A stretch of 64,000 bases of DNA, taken from Candidatus Heimdallarchaeota archaeon LC_2. GTDB lineage: Archaea; Asgardarchaeota; Heimdallarchaeia; Heimdallarchaeales; Kariarchaeaceae. Position 1 is the stretch's first letter; each line of letters starts with the position of its first letter. Of the stretch, positions 55,741 through 64,000 are shown in pieces. The DNA lies in NCBI GenBank assembly GCA_001940725.1, contig MDVR01000047.1, forward strand, positions 1-64,000, read 5' to 3'. A program made the position numbers and the translations under genes. Under the pieces are notes generated by a model. That model had not been told where the DNA came from. It saw nothing but the letters and a program-made list of their open reading frames with translations, and searched no databases.

Positions 55741-56147
55741 TTTTGTCGGTACGGAAATAGCTCTCGCTTTATATTTTTGCATATTTGGACTTTGTACGGT
55801 TATAATTGTTCTACGAATCGATCCATTCGTTACAGATTTATCCAGATATAAGCATCAAAAACAAGATAAATGAAAAATAAGGATTGAAACATTCCATAGA
55901 CGAATAGATTAATTGAACCCAGAGTAATCTCCTCTGGATCTGTTTCATCAATTACTTGATTGAATTCTGAACTACGAATTAATAAAACAAGAAATACTGT
56001 GGAGTAGACCAACCAAATCAAAGAAAATTCCAATTTAGAGACATTTATCAAATTCAGGAATACTACAATTCCAGATAATTTAACCATCATAAGTACTTCA
56101 TATAGCGAATCCTATTTAAGTAAACCGTCTCTCTTTGATTCTACTGA
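55741..56147. repeat. 407-base duplicated cassette, copy 2
   Basis: Partner of 47577-47983. It sits between the amber-containing gene and the second small GTPase. The frame on the plus strand ends VTDLSRYKHQKQDK as in copy 1. Confidence 0.85.
55830..56090 (-). CDS. Small three-pass membrane protein, paralogue b
   Basis: 86 residues, the paralogue of the gene at 47666 (72 of 86 identical). The C-terminal 40 residues are the best conserved. A TATA box (ACTTAAATAGGATTC, 56113-56121, minus strand) is identical in both copies. It precedes, and is transcribed away from, the end of the small GTPase gene on the same strand. Unknown function. Confidence 0.75.
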   Translation of the reverse strand: MMVKLSGIVVFLNLINVSKLEFSLIWLVYSTVFLVLLIRSSEFNQVIDETDPEEITLGSINLFVYGMFQSLFFIYLVFDAYIWINL

Positions 56148-56165
56148 TTCGATTTATACCAAATA

Positions 56166-56687
56166 TCACATTTTTACAATTTTATCATCTGAGTTTGCTT
56201 TAATCGCATCGTCGATAAATGATTGAAAGATATCAGTTACCTGTATATCATCTTTTGCAGAAGACTCAAGATATTCACTCTTCACAGATTGAGCATAAAA
56301 TTTTCCTTCCTCAGCTGATACTACTCGTTTATCCTCTAAATCAACTTTGTTTCCAACAAAAACCGTTTTTACATCACCCACTTCTTCTTGAATCTCATTT
56401 ACCCATTTATCTAAATCATCAAAAGTTTGTTTATTTGTTATATCATACACTATTACTACGCCATTCGCAGCTGCATAATGCTGTTTTCGTAAGGACGATA
56501 AGAATTCTTGACCAGCTGTATCAAAAATTAATATTTTAACTGCTTGATCTTGGTAAACAGCCTGCTTGATCAAAAAATTTATCCCAATTGTTGGTTGATA
56601 ATCCGATCTAAAAATATTTTTGGCAAATCTATTTGCAAGACTCGTTTTCCCCACTCTACCATCTCCCAGTAGAATTATCTTAATCAT
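56166..56687 (-). CDS. Rab-type small GTPase
   Basis: 173 residues from ATG 56687; ATG 56705 overlaps the TATA-like box tttataat and is less likely. All G motifs are classical: G1 GDGRVGKTS, G2 Thr in YQPTIG, G3 DTAGQE, G4 GNKVD, G5 SSAK. It is closer to eukaryotic Rab/Ran types than the GTPase at 1.5 kb. No lipid-attachment cysteine at the C-terminus (ends DDKIVKM). A GTPase of this kind inside a mobile region is notable. A GAP such as a roadblock or longin partner is not next to it, but the longin-like protein at 20.6 kb could serve. Confidence 0.92.
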   Translation of the reverse strand: MIKIILLGDGRVGKTSLANRFAKNIFRSDYQPTIGINFLIKQAVYQDQAVKILIFDTAGQEFLSSLRKQHYAAANGVVIVYDITNKQTFDDLDKWVNEIQEEVGDVKTVFVGNKVDLEDKRVVSAEEGKFYAQSVKSEYLESSAKDDIQVTDIFQSFIDDAIKANSDDKIVKM

Positions 56688-56776
56688 TAAAGTTTCACTA
56701 GCCATTATAAATCCACATTAGAGAGATGAAACTCCCATCTTTACCAATGTGCAACTATTCTTAAGCATGGGGCTAA

Positions 56777-56796
56777 TTTGATCTATTTAGATCAAA
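56777..56796. promoter_or_regulatory. Perfect inverted repeat between GTPase and helicase 2
   Basis: TTTGATCTA-tt-TAGATCAAA has 9-base arms with a 2-base spacer, 81 bases before the GTPase TATA region and about 115 bases before that of the helicase. It is a candidate operator for the divergent pair. Confidence 0.45.
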
Positions 56797-56909
56797 ATAA
56801 TTGCGAATTACTATTATTTTTACACATAATTGACAAATTATCAAACTTGATTTAATGATGAATGTAGCTAACTTATGATACCGGACCGACAATGAAAATT
56901 GATCTTTAG

Positions 56910-56918
56910 TTAAATAAT
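56910..56918 (+). promoter_or_regulatory. TATA box for XPD-like helicase 2
   Basis: TAGTTAAATAATATTCACTG, 21-29 bases before GTG 56939, which supports the GTG as a leaderless start. Confidence 0.6.
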
Positions 56919-56938
56919 ATTCACTGATTATCATTTTT

Positions 56939-58876
56939 GTGAATAGTACTGATGCGGATGAACCTAAGGTCGAGGAAGAAATCATAATTGAAAGAACCTT
57001 CAATGAGAATTATGCAAGAGCAATGAAACTCTTTCCCTATGATCAACCAAATCAACATCAGTATCAGATAATATCCAGAATCCTTCAATTGAAAGAAAAG
57101 GGAGTATTGCTACTAGAAGCACCCACAGGATCGGGTAAAACCATTGCCTCATTGGCCTCATTACTAGCTCGAAGACGGGATGGAGAGAAAATAATTGTAA
57201 TCGTCAGAACTGTTTCACAGATGGAACCAGTGATGAGAGAATGGGGGCGGGTTGTAGGAGGGTATGATGGTTTTCGTGAGAAGTACAATCAGGACGAGGA
57301 TATAATGATACTGCCTGTAATGGGAAAAGCCAGATTATGCAAACAACTACCTTATCTCAGACAACATATGAAGTTTTCAGATATGGCAGTTCACTTCCTT
57401 TGTAAATCACTTCCTTGTAAATTATTTCCCACTCAACAAAAATTCTTCAAGGGACAATTTGCAAAACCCCTTGCTATGAGACTCAATATGTCTCTGGCTG
57501 GTCAATCCAAAAAGGGAACACCCACCATTGATCGAGTTCATCAATTCTATTCGGGATTAAAATCCTGTGGGTATTATAAACAAAGAGAACTTATGAGAGA
57601 GGCTTCCATTATTATTGCCACCTATCCATATCTGAAAGGGAATTTACTGGAATCTACACTTAAAAACATGAATATTGATATTGGCCAGGCCTATTTTCTT
57701 ATTGATGAGGCTCACAACTTGGTATCTCCATCTCGCATTTCTCTTTCCATCAAACAGGTGGAGAAGGCAATTTTCCTATTTGGTAAGCTAAGGATTTTAC
57801 AGAACTTGCATAATCTAATGAAACTATCAAAGAAAGTCCAATTGCATGAAATAGGTTCTGCTGAGGAGATCGATCATTTGCGTAGTGTCATATCAGAATG
57901 TGTGAAGAAAGTCAGAGATAAATACAGGATTACAATTGCTGATCTATCAGATAATGCTTTGATCTCACTAAATAGTTTTCTCAGTACGATTTATAATGGA
58001 GATATTATTGCTAGAAAGAATCGAATGGAGATTGTTCAATCCACTCCTGATGTTATGTTATCTGAACTATACGGTGCCAGATTGGTTGTTTTTCAATCAG
58101 GAACTTTCCAACCAATAAATTTATACAAAAAATTGTTTGGTATACACAGAGCAGAAACTTTGGTTTCCAAGGAAAGTGATGTCAGTAATCAGTTTAGATG
58201 TTATTTGAGATATAAGGGTCTTACTTCAGCTTTTAAGAAAAGATCTCCTGTATTATATCAGACCATGACCGAGGTCATAATGGAAATCGTCCCGTTCTCA
58301 CCAAGACATGTTCTGGTACTATGTCCGTCTTATGATTTTAAGGATGAAATATCCCCAATTATATCAGAATATATTGAGACTCATAATCTGAAAACGAAAG
58401 TGTTGGAGGAAACAAGAAGCACTTCATCTGAGGAAATGTCCAATCTTCTCATATATGCCGATCAACCATATATTGTACTGGCAATTGCAGCTGGTAAACT
58501 TGCTGAGGGTGTTGAAGTAGTTTACAAGGGAAATTCTCTTATCTCCATGGTTATTATGGCCGGGTTGCCTTTTTCTCCCCCTAGTAAGGACAAGGCTATC
58601 GTTATGCAGGCTATGGCACATGCTGCCAGAGATAAGCGTGCAGCCAAGCAATTCATGATGCAAATTCCTCTGGAACGTAAAGTTAGACAGGCATTTGGTA
58701 GGACCATCAGAACAGAAAAGGATAGGGGGTCACTTGTTATACTGGATTTCAGAGCGGAGAAATTCCTGAAGCAATCACTAAAACTTACTAGAGTGAGAAA
58801 TTTGGAACAATTGAAAGAGAGATTGGGTTTGTTGTATAAGGATTTTCCTTCTTTAACTCAATTACGGGAAAAGTGA
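56939..58876 (+). CDS. XPD/Rad3-family DNA helicase 2
   Basis: 645 residues from GTG 56939. Motifs: Walker A APTGSGKT (61-68), TVSQ (motif Ia), DEAH box FLIDEAHN (254-260), motif III SGTF, motif V LAEGVEVVYKG and motif VI QAFGRTIR. Four cysteines (134, 155, 160, 210) between Walker A and DEAH fit the iron-sulphur domain of XPD. It would unwind DNA 5' to 3'. It differs strongly from helicase 1 at 22 kb (DECH box, other spacing), so it is not a recent duplicate. It stands at the right end of the accessory block, next to a leftward 506-residue gene. Confidence 0.9.
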   Translation: MNSTDADEPKVEEEIIIERTFNENYARAMKLFPYDQPNQHQYQIISRILQLKEKGVLLLEAPTGSGKTIASLASLLARRRDGEKIIVIVRTVSQMEPVMREWGRVVGGYDGFREKYNQDEDIMILPVMGKARLCKQLPYLRQHMKFSDMAVHFLCKSLPCKLFPTQQKFFKGQFAKPLAMRLNMSLAGQSKKGTPTIDRVHQFYSGLKSCGYYKQRELMREASIIIATYPYLKGNLLESTLKNMNIDIGQAYFLIDEAHNLVSPSRISLSIKQVEKAIFLFGKLRILQNLHNLMKLSKKVQLHEIGSAEEIDHLRSVISECVKKVRDKYRITIADLSDNALISLNSFLSTIYNGDIIARKNRMEIVQSTPDVMLSELYGARLVVFQSGTFQPINLYKKLFGIHRAETLVSKESDVSNQFRCYLRYKGLTSAFKKRSPVLYQTMTEVIMEIVPFSPRHVLVLCPSYDFKDEISPIISEYIETHNLKTKVLEETRSTSSEEMSNLLIYADQPYIVLAIAAGKLAEGVEVVYKGNSLISMVIMAGLPFSPPSKDKAIVMQAMAHAARDKRAAKQFMMQIPLERKVRQAFGRTIRTEKDRGSLVILDFRAEKFLKQSLKLTRVRNLEQLKERLGLLYKDFPSLTQLREK

Positions 58877-58950
58877 TCGAATGATCTCCTGTTGGCCCAT
58901 TATCTAATATCATTGAGTGATTTGCTATCGATCAACACTTTGATGCTTAC

Positions 58951-60471
58951 TTAGGTCATCAATATAAGAAAAGAAGATCCTTCCTCTCTAATTTCTCTGA
59001 ATACTGAATTCACTATAAGGTGTTCTAAAGCCATTTCATATGCCATCAATGATTTGTTTGTTAGGTTTACTAAATTGGTTAGCAATGTATTTTTCTCAAC
59101 TTTACCATGAGAATTATAAATATTCAGAAATTCCTGGACAATATCTCTCTCAATTGGTTTGGAGATGTTTACTTGATAACCTGAATGGAAGAATTGATCT
59201 TTTTTTACATGATTTGCCAATTCCAGTACATTGTTGATTATTGTGTTTTTTGCCAGTCTTAAGGTTTGTTTACTACTCTTTTGTTCTCCCTTTTTACGAC
59301 TAATATTCAATGCAACCCGGGTCAATTGATTATCCAGGATGTTTCCATTGAATAGATGTCCTAATTGCGTCCGGGTTGTAGGTAAGATCTCATCTTCGGC
59401 TGTCTCAATTAGATCAGTGGAAATCTCTATCTTATCATTTGCGCTCCATGTTTGTTCAGGGTGCACATACAGTGATCCTATCAGATATTCGTATACATCC
59501 GAAAGAACGTTGTAATTATATCTCGAATTAATACTAAAATTCGATACAATTGGGATAGTCAGATCGGATTCCTTGAATCTAATATTATTAATTGATTGAC
59601 TTGCTGAAATGTTTAACTCCACGTTTTTCCTAGAGCTCGTTCGTTGTTTGTGAATTGAATTCAGTGTTTTCAAATTACTCTCATATCGGGTGGTATAAGT
59701 TTCCAAACTTAGTTTCTTATTACCAACTGTTATTTGATATCCAAAGTTGGGAATAACGCTCTTCATTTTCTTTATTAATTTGGTGACTGGATTTTGCCCT
59801 ATAGGATTGTAAGTAAAAGATGTGATAATGCCACCTAATCCCTTTTGTGTAATTGCAGGTGAAGAAATAATATTTGAAAAATAGATATCCTCAAATAACT
59901 TCATATCATTCAGACTACTCAGGTTAAAATCTGTATCAATTGCATCCCAATACAATTCCTGAAATTCTGTATACTTAAATGGGAGTTTTACTATATTTTT
60001 TGGAATATATCGCCAATCCTGTGCTTTGAAATGTGATTTGATTAACGGTTTGGATCTACGAGAGTGATCCATATATCGTTGATTTACTACATCTATTGCA
60101 ACTTTTGTATTCTCACGTGGTAATGGTTTTGTTCCTAAAAAACCATCAAGTAAGACACCTCCCTCATAATTTAATAGAGATGGTCGCAGATAAAATTTTA
60201 ACTTATTTATACGCGAAATAAACCCCACCAATGTGCCATCATTTGATCTTTCTACATACCGTAGGTGGTTATAAAATTCCTGATTATCCGAGTTCGAATA
60301 CAAGGCAAGCTGATTGGATATTTCGCCACTCTTGGCCTGTTGGAGTGCTTTTACAACTTTTCGATCCTGCGGACTACTTGATGTATTCTGGCCAATAAAC
60401 CGAGGATCAATCCTTCTCTTATCCGCTTTATAAATATTGTATAATCGTAAGGAGTTTGGATCTGAATCCAT
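58951..60471 (-). CDS. Large soluble protein of unknown function
   Basis: 506 residues. No membrane segment. The N-terminal region is basic and mixed. The last 70 residues look like a winged helix (VQEFLNIYNSHGKVEKNTLLTNL, then YEMALEHLIVNSVFREI and a short wing). A DNA-binding or terminal-protein role is possible but not shown. It is divergent from the giant surface-protein gene, sharing a 134-base promoter region (minus-strand TATA-like ctttttatctta, about 60490-60501). Confidence 0.55.
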   Translation of the reverse strand: MDSDPNSLRLYNIYKADKRRIDPRFIGQNTSSSPQDRKVVKALQQAKSGEISNQLALYSNSDNQEFYNHLRYVERSNDGTLVGFISRINKLKFYLRPSLLNYEGGVLLDGFLGTKPLPRENTKVAIDVVNQRYMDHSRRSKPLIKSHFKAQDWRYIPKNIVKLPFKYTEFQELYWDAIDTDFNLSSLNDMKLFEDIYFSNIISSPAITQKGLGGIITSFTYNPIGQNPVTKLIKKMKSVIPNFGYQITVGNKKLSLETYTTRYESNLKTLNSIHKQRTSSRKNVELNISASQSINNIRFKESDLTIPIVSNFSINSRYNYNVLSDVYEYLIGSLYVHPEQTWSANDKIEISTDLIETAEDEILPTTRTQLGHLFNGNILDNQLTRVALNISRKKGEQKSSKQTLRLAKNTIINNVLELANHVKKDQFFHSGYQVNISKPIERDIVQEFLNIYNSHGKVEKNTLLTNLVNLTNKSLMAYEMALEHLIVNSVFREIREEGSSFLILMT

Positions 60472-60573
60472 TAAAGTAACTTAGTTGAATAAGATAAAAA
60501 GATTTCTGCCACTGGTAATTATAACTCAATCGATCTGTTATTCCGTTATACACTCAATCTAATCTTTGCTTAC

Positions 60574-60580
60574 TTATATA
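60574..60580 (+). promoter_or_regulatory. TATA box for the giant surface-protein gene
   Basis: TTACTTATATACAATTCAAT, about 26-32 bases before ATG 60606. Shared promoter type. Confidence 0.65.
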
Positions 60581-60605
60581 CAATTCAATACTCTATTTCT
60601 TTACA

Positions 60606-63600
60606 ATGAGACAATCACTAGTTGTTGCTACCCTATTCGTAATTTTACTACTTCTATTCACAGGAGATCAATCATCCGCTCAAATTGGTGGAAATGTCGA
60701 TACTGATACAGTATTAATAATACCATCTAATCTTGTTAATGGTGATTCTATCACTGTTAGTTCAATGACAACTTTTGGAAGTGGTCCTGTTTTTCTAGGT
60801 CAGACCACATTTTATCATCTCGATGATATACGAACAAAGGGAGACACTGATTTTGATACTAGTCTATCAATCACAGATCCTACTTTTGAATTTAATGTAG
60901 GATCATCAATTACTCTTAGAGCAATCAGAATTCCTATTGATTCAATCTCAACAGATGCTGTCATCAAGTGGAATTTATCAGAAAGTGTCGGTACGGTTTT
61001 GGCTGAGGGTGAGATAAACATCAACGAGCAGCTCTATATGCAACAACAGGGTAGTTTGATGATAGTAATCGGATCACTCCAATCGGATGATTTGAATAAT
61101 GATAACAAGTATGCCAGTGGAATTTCATTGACTTCTGGAACCTATAAGGTTAGTATTTCACAGGATTTAATCCTTGATTTCAATTCCAAGGCGGGCAATA
61201 CTTATCAGGGAGTATATGTGTATGAGGACGATATTCTTCAGAATACCTATCCCCAAATCTATCTAATGGGAGGTGCTCATAGAGAAAGGGTGACGACTGT
61301 TAACGGTGGGGCAAGTTCCACATTAACTGTATCATCTGGTACTTCTTATGTTCTTGCCTATTATGGAGATGGAACTTCGAATTTCTCCCCATCCCATGAT
61401 CTGAAAAGAATTGAAGTTGTAACCAACTCCCCTCTTACAATGTCTATGATTGATTATCAGAGTAGTCCCGGATCTTCAATTATTATCAATACCAATGTGA
61501 AAGATGGTGTCACTCCTGTTCTGGGTGCAGATGTGGATTTCTCCATAATGTTGAATGCCATCTTAACTCCAATTGGTTCTGCAACTACTAATAGTGCAGG
61601 GGACGTACAGATATTCTATTTGGCAGATTTAGATCCTGGGAATTATTCTATTTTTGCTGAGGCTACATATCTGACTCAATATGGAATTACAAATTCTGAA
61701 CTCAGTTTAACGAGGCCGACTGCCAGTTGGTCTAACGTACAGGGTACTGCAGAATTCAGTTCTGCTGGACTTGGAATAACTTCTGTTACTGTAAGTGGAA
61801 CCATAAAAACTCAGGGAGGTAATGCGATTGTCAATACACCAGTGGATATCAGAGCAGATAGTACTTTGCTAACAACTGTCTCAAGTGATGCTAATGGTGA
61901 TTTTGCCTATACCCACAATGTGAATTTTATTGTCGGTACTTACACTGATTATTATTCCATAAATATTACAGATGGCTTCTGGGATGCTACTCCTGTTACT
62001 ACTGATCTTGTTATCTCAAGAGGGCAAATATTCATTAATACTAATGATGTAAATATTCAATTCATTGATCAACCTACAAACATTACAGGTTTTATAACTA
62101 ATACCCCGATAGAAAATGTGATCAGTACCATTCATCTGGATAAAGAGACTACTCCGGGTATTTGGGTGACTTTAGACACCAAATATTCTGATAACTTTGA
62201 TTTTATTCTGCAATCTCAATCTGCTGGGTCATTTAATTACAGAATAAGAGTAGATGAGACACCTCAGTGGACAAGTGCACTTCAACCAGTTGTGGTGACT
62301 ATTGGGCCATCGAATGCAGCAATTTCAAGAGGAGTTTTACCAACCATATTTGACATTAAATATCATCAGAATTATGATTTGTCTGCCTATGTTCTCAAAG
62401 ATGATCTATCAGCAATTGAAAATGCAGATGTGAAAATCACTGTTTGGGATCCTGTATTGGAGAGTAATGTGGTGATTGCCAGTGGCTTGACTGATGCTAA
62501 TGGGCTGGTTTCTCTCTCTTGGATAACCTCAGATTCTTATCTATCCCTTCCAGGATTAAGTATACCACTTACCTACTCAGCAACCCACAATGATTTTGTT
62601 ATCACTGATCTGCAGGTGTTTTTTACCATAGTATCAAGTGATGTGAGTATAACTTTGATAGACAATACCTGGATTTATGATACAACTAATATTATCATGT
62701 TTGATACAATAGATCAATTTGGTTTTGTCGCCAATCAGGGTACACAATTCAAAGTGACAATTGAGGGTTCACTTTACACCATGACAATTGATAGCTCTGG
62801 CCAGGGTTCAATCACACATAAGTTTGCCAACGTGGGATCTGCTTCAATGAGTATAGCAACAACTGATATCAATCCTTTCCCATACAATAGTTATTCTGAT
62901 ACCCTTTTGTATACAATAAGTAAGGGAGATTTTGTCATTACTGGCTCTGATGAATTTACATCCCGAGGGGAGAACCATCAATTTACATCAGTCATTAGTG
63001 ATCATAATGGAATACAGTTATCCAATCCTGTGATGGTCAATCTATGGTTATTTGACGTTACTTGGATTAATCTGGGACAGGTGTCCACAGTAAATAATGC
63101 TCTAATTTCGGCAGATATTGTTCTCACTGAGGGTGTGTATACAATTGAATGGAGAATTGATGGTAATAATCTCTATAATGCCGCTTCACAATCATACTTA
63201 TTGACAGTGGATAAATCATCAACTGAAATAATATTTACCAATGCCCCCTTATCATATAATTTCAATGATATTGAGAATAATAGAAATGTTAGTCTGAAAT
63301 TGTTTATTCCAATATTAAATGGGCCAGTTAGCTCTCAATTTGTTTCGATTAATTTTGTATCTGTTGATGATAGTTATTCTTGGTTCTTGCTGTCTGATAA
63401 TAATGGAATTGTGAGCATAATTCTTCCCCAGCAACCAATCACTGGGATTTACACTTTGACTGCTACATTTAGTGGAAATACAAATTATTTGACAACAAGT
63501 TCAGCAGCCAGTATAACGGTTATTGGAGTAAATACTGTACTTTCATGGAAAGTTACACCCACAAATGGCTATTATTCAGAGGATCAACTATTCAGCCTAC

Positions 63601-64000
63601 ATGCAGAGGATGTTCTTGGTAATAATCTGATAGGATTTACAGTTGATCTCACTATCGGTACTGATAGTTATTCTGTCGTGACCAACAGTACAGGAGATGC
63701 CATGTTCAATATCGATATGATATATGAGGGATCAGTCGATCTACATGTAGTTCTACAGGCAAATGGGGGATGGAACAGTCAATTCATCGATATCGCCATT
63801 CAATTGGAGAAGAAACAGCTATCAATTAGTTCTGAGATAAATTCAATTGAATATTCCCCCACTAATAATAATCAGGATCTTAATTTTGCAATCCTAGTAA
63901 ATTCTAATAATGATCCTTTTCTTTCAAATATGAAACTTGAACTCTACTGGTTGAATCCCTCCACTGGTCAGTTTGAATTTGTTGATATATTTTACACCGA
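60606..64000 (+). CDS. Giant secreted Ig-like repeat protein, cut by the window edge
   Basis: Open from ATG 60606 to the last base, at least 1131 codons without a stop, so incomplete at the 3' end. Residues 1-26 form a signal peptide (basic start, VVATLFVILLLLF core, cleavage near SSAQ). The rest is a chain of beta-sandwich units of about 90-110 residues, rich in Thr, Ser, Asn and Asp with very few Cys. They carry the turn typical of bacterial Ig-like (Big) domains, e.g. TNSAGDVQIFY, SSDANGDFAY, LTDANGLVSL and TNSTGDAMF. Such chains act as stalks or adhesins on the cell surface. The C-terminal anchor is outside the window. Its final size could be several thousand residues. Confidence 0.85.
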   Translation, partial: MRQSLVVATLFVILLLLFTGDQSSAQIGGNVDTDTVLIIPSNLVNGDSITVSSMTTFGSGPVFLGQTTFYHLDDIRTKGDTDFDTSLSITDPTFEFNVGSSITLRAIRIPIDSISTDAVIKWNLSESVGTVLAEGEININEQLYMQQQGSLMIVIGSLQSDDLNNDNKYASGISLTSGTYKVSISQDLILDFNSKAGNTYQGVYVYEDDILQNTYPQIYLMGGAHRERVTTVNGGASSTLTVSSGTSYVLAYYGDGTSNFSPSHDLKRIEVVTNSPLTMSMIDYQSSPGSSIIINTNVKDGVTPVLGADVDFSIMLNAILTPIGSATTNSAGDVQIFYLADLDPGNYSIFAEATYLTQYGITNSELSLTRPTASWSNVQGTAEFSSAGLGITSVTVSGTIKTQGGNAIVNTPVDIRADSTLLTTVSSDANGDFAYTHNVNFIVGTYTDYYSINITDGFWDATPVTTDLVISRGQIFINTNDVNIQFIDQPTNITGFITNTPIENVISTIHLDKETTPGIWVTLDTKYSDNFDFILQSQSAGSFNYRIRVDETPQWTSALQPVVVTIGPSNAAISRGVLPTIFDIKYHQNYDLSAYVLKDDLSAIENADVKITVWDPVLESNVVIASGLTDANGLVSLSWITSDSYLSLPGLSIPLTYSATHNDFVITDLQVFFTIVSSDVSITLIDNTWIYDTTNIIMFDTIDQFGFVANQGTQFKVTIEGSLYTMTIDSSGQGSITHKFANVGSASMSIATTDINPFPYNSYSDTLLYTISKGDFVITGSDEFTSRGENHQFTSVISDHNGIQLSNPVMVNLWLFDVTWINLGQVSTVNNALISADIVLTEGVYTIEWRIDGNNLYNAASQSYLLTVDKSSTEIIFTNAPLSYNFNDIENNRNVSLKLFIPILNGPVSSQFVSINFVSVDDSYSWFLLSDNNGIVSIILPQQPITGIYTLTATFSGNTNYLTTSSAASITVIGVNTVLSWKVTPTNGYYSEDQLFSLHAEDVLGNNLIGFTVDLTIGTDSYSVVTNSTGDAMFNIDMIYEGSVDLHVVLQANGGWNSQFIDIAIQLEKKQLSISSEINSIEYSPTNNNQDLNFAILVNSNNDPFLSNMKLELYWLNPSTGQFEFVDIFYT

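Noticed and set aside
55649..55873. 74-codon plus-strand frame in cassette copy 2 as an independent gene
   Set aside because: Only its last 43 residues are shared with copy 1, which has no start in this frame; it is described as a conserved tail within the repeat instead.

Overview
The window looks like Asgard archaeal DNA, most like Heimdallarchaeia in style. It is AT-rich, with GC around one third by eye. Many genes start about 25-35 nt after a clear TATA box, with no Shine-Dalgarno site, as expected for leaderless archaeal transcripts. It encodes archaeal information-processing proteins (family B DNA polymerase, RadA-like recombinases, XPD-like helicases) together with two Rab/Ras-type small GTPases and a longin-like protein. 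The lineage is an inference from gene content. No rRNA, tRNA or CRISPR array was seen.

Positions 1 to about 9.6 kb form a gene-poor, decayed zone. It holds a small GTPase, small winged-helix, zinc and GAF-like proteins, and a secreted thrombospondin-type-3 repeat protein broken by an amber codon and a frameshift. It also carries remnants of a DDE integrase, of an NTF2/SnoaL-like gene and of an IS transposase.

Positions 9.6 to beyond 64 kb look like one large replicon-like or mobile element with a replication and repair core. The core holds three divergent RadA-like ATPases, two XPD-like helicases, a family B DNA polymerase and a dUTPase. It also holds a 962-residue protein with possible TFB-like cyclin repeats, and an operon of a 1382-residue acidic protein with membrane proteins. 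Another operon combines longin-like, coiled-coil, TPR and RadA-like proteins. At the right edge a secreted protein of Ig-like repeats runs off the window after more than 1130 codons. Many core genes share one promoter type (ACTTAWATA followed by AATTYR). The closest described thing I can recall is the aloposon of Heimdallarchaeum, a large element reported to encode proteins of about 5000 residues. That match is a hypothesis.

Accessory genes sit between core genes. They include a HEPN protein, a cytosolic trypsin-like protease, a Bro-N/ORF6C phage-type antirepressor, a TnpB-like protein that lacks the first RuvC aspartate, a PD-(D/E)XK nuclease, an Nmad3 DNA-modification-associated protein, a second small GTPase and a duplicated 407-bp cassette. 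Two insertions on either side of the polymerase gene are bounded by diverged copies of neighbouring gene ends. This suggests cargo exchange between related elements.
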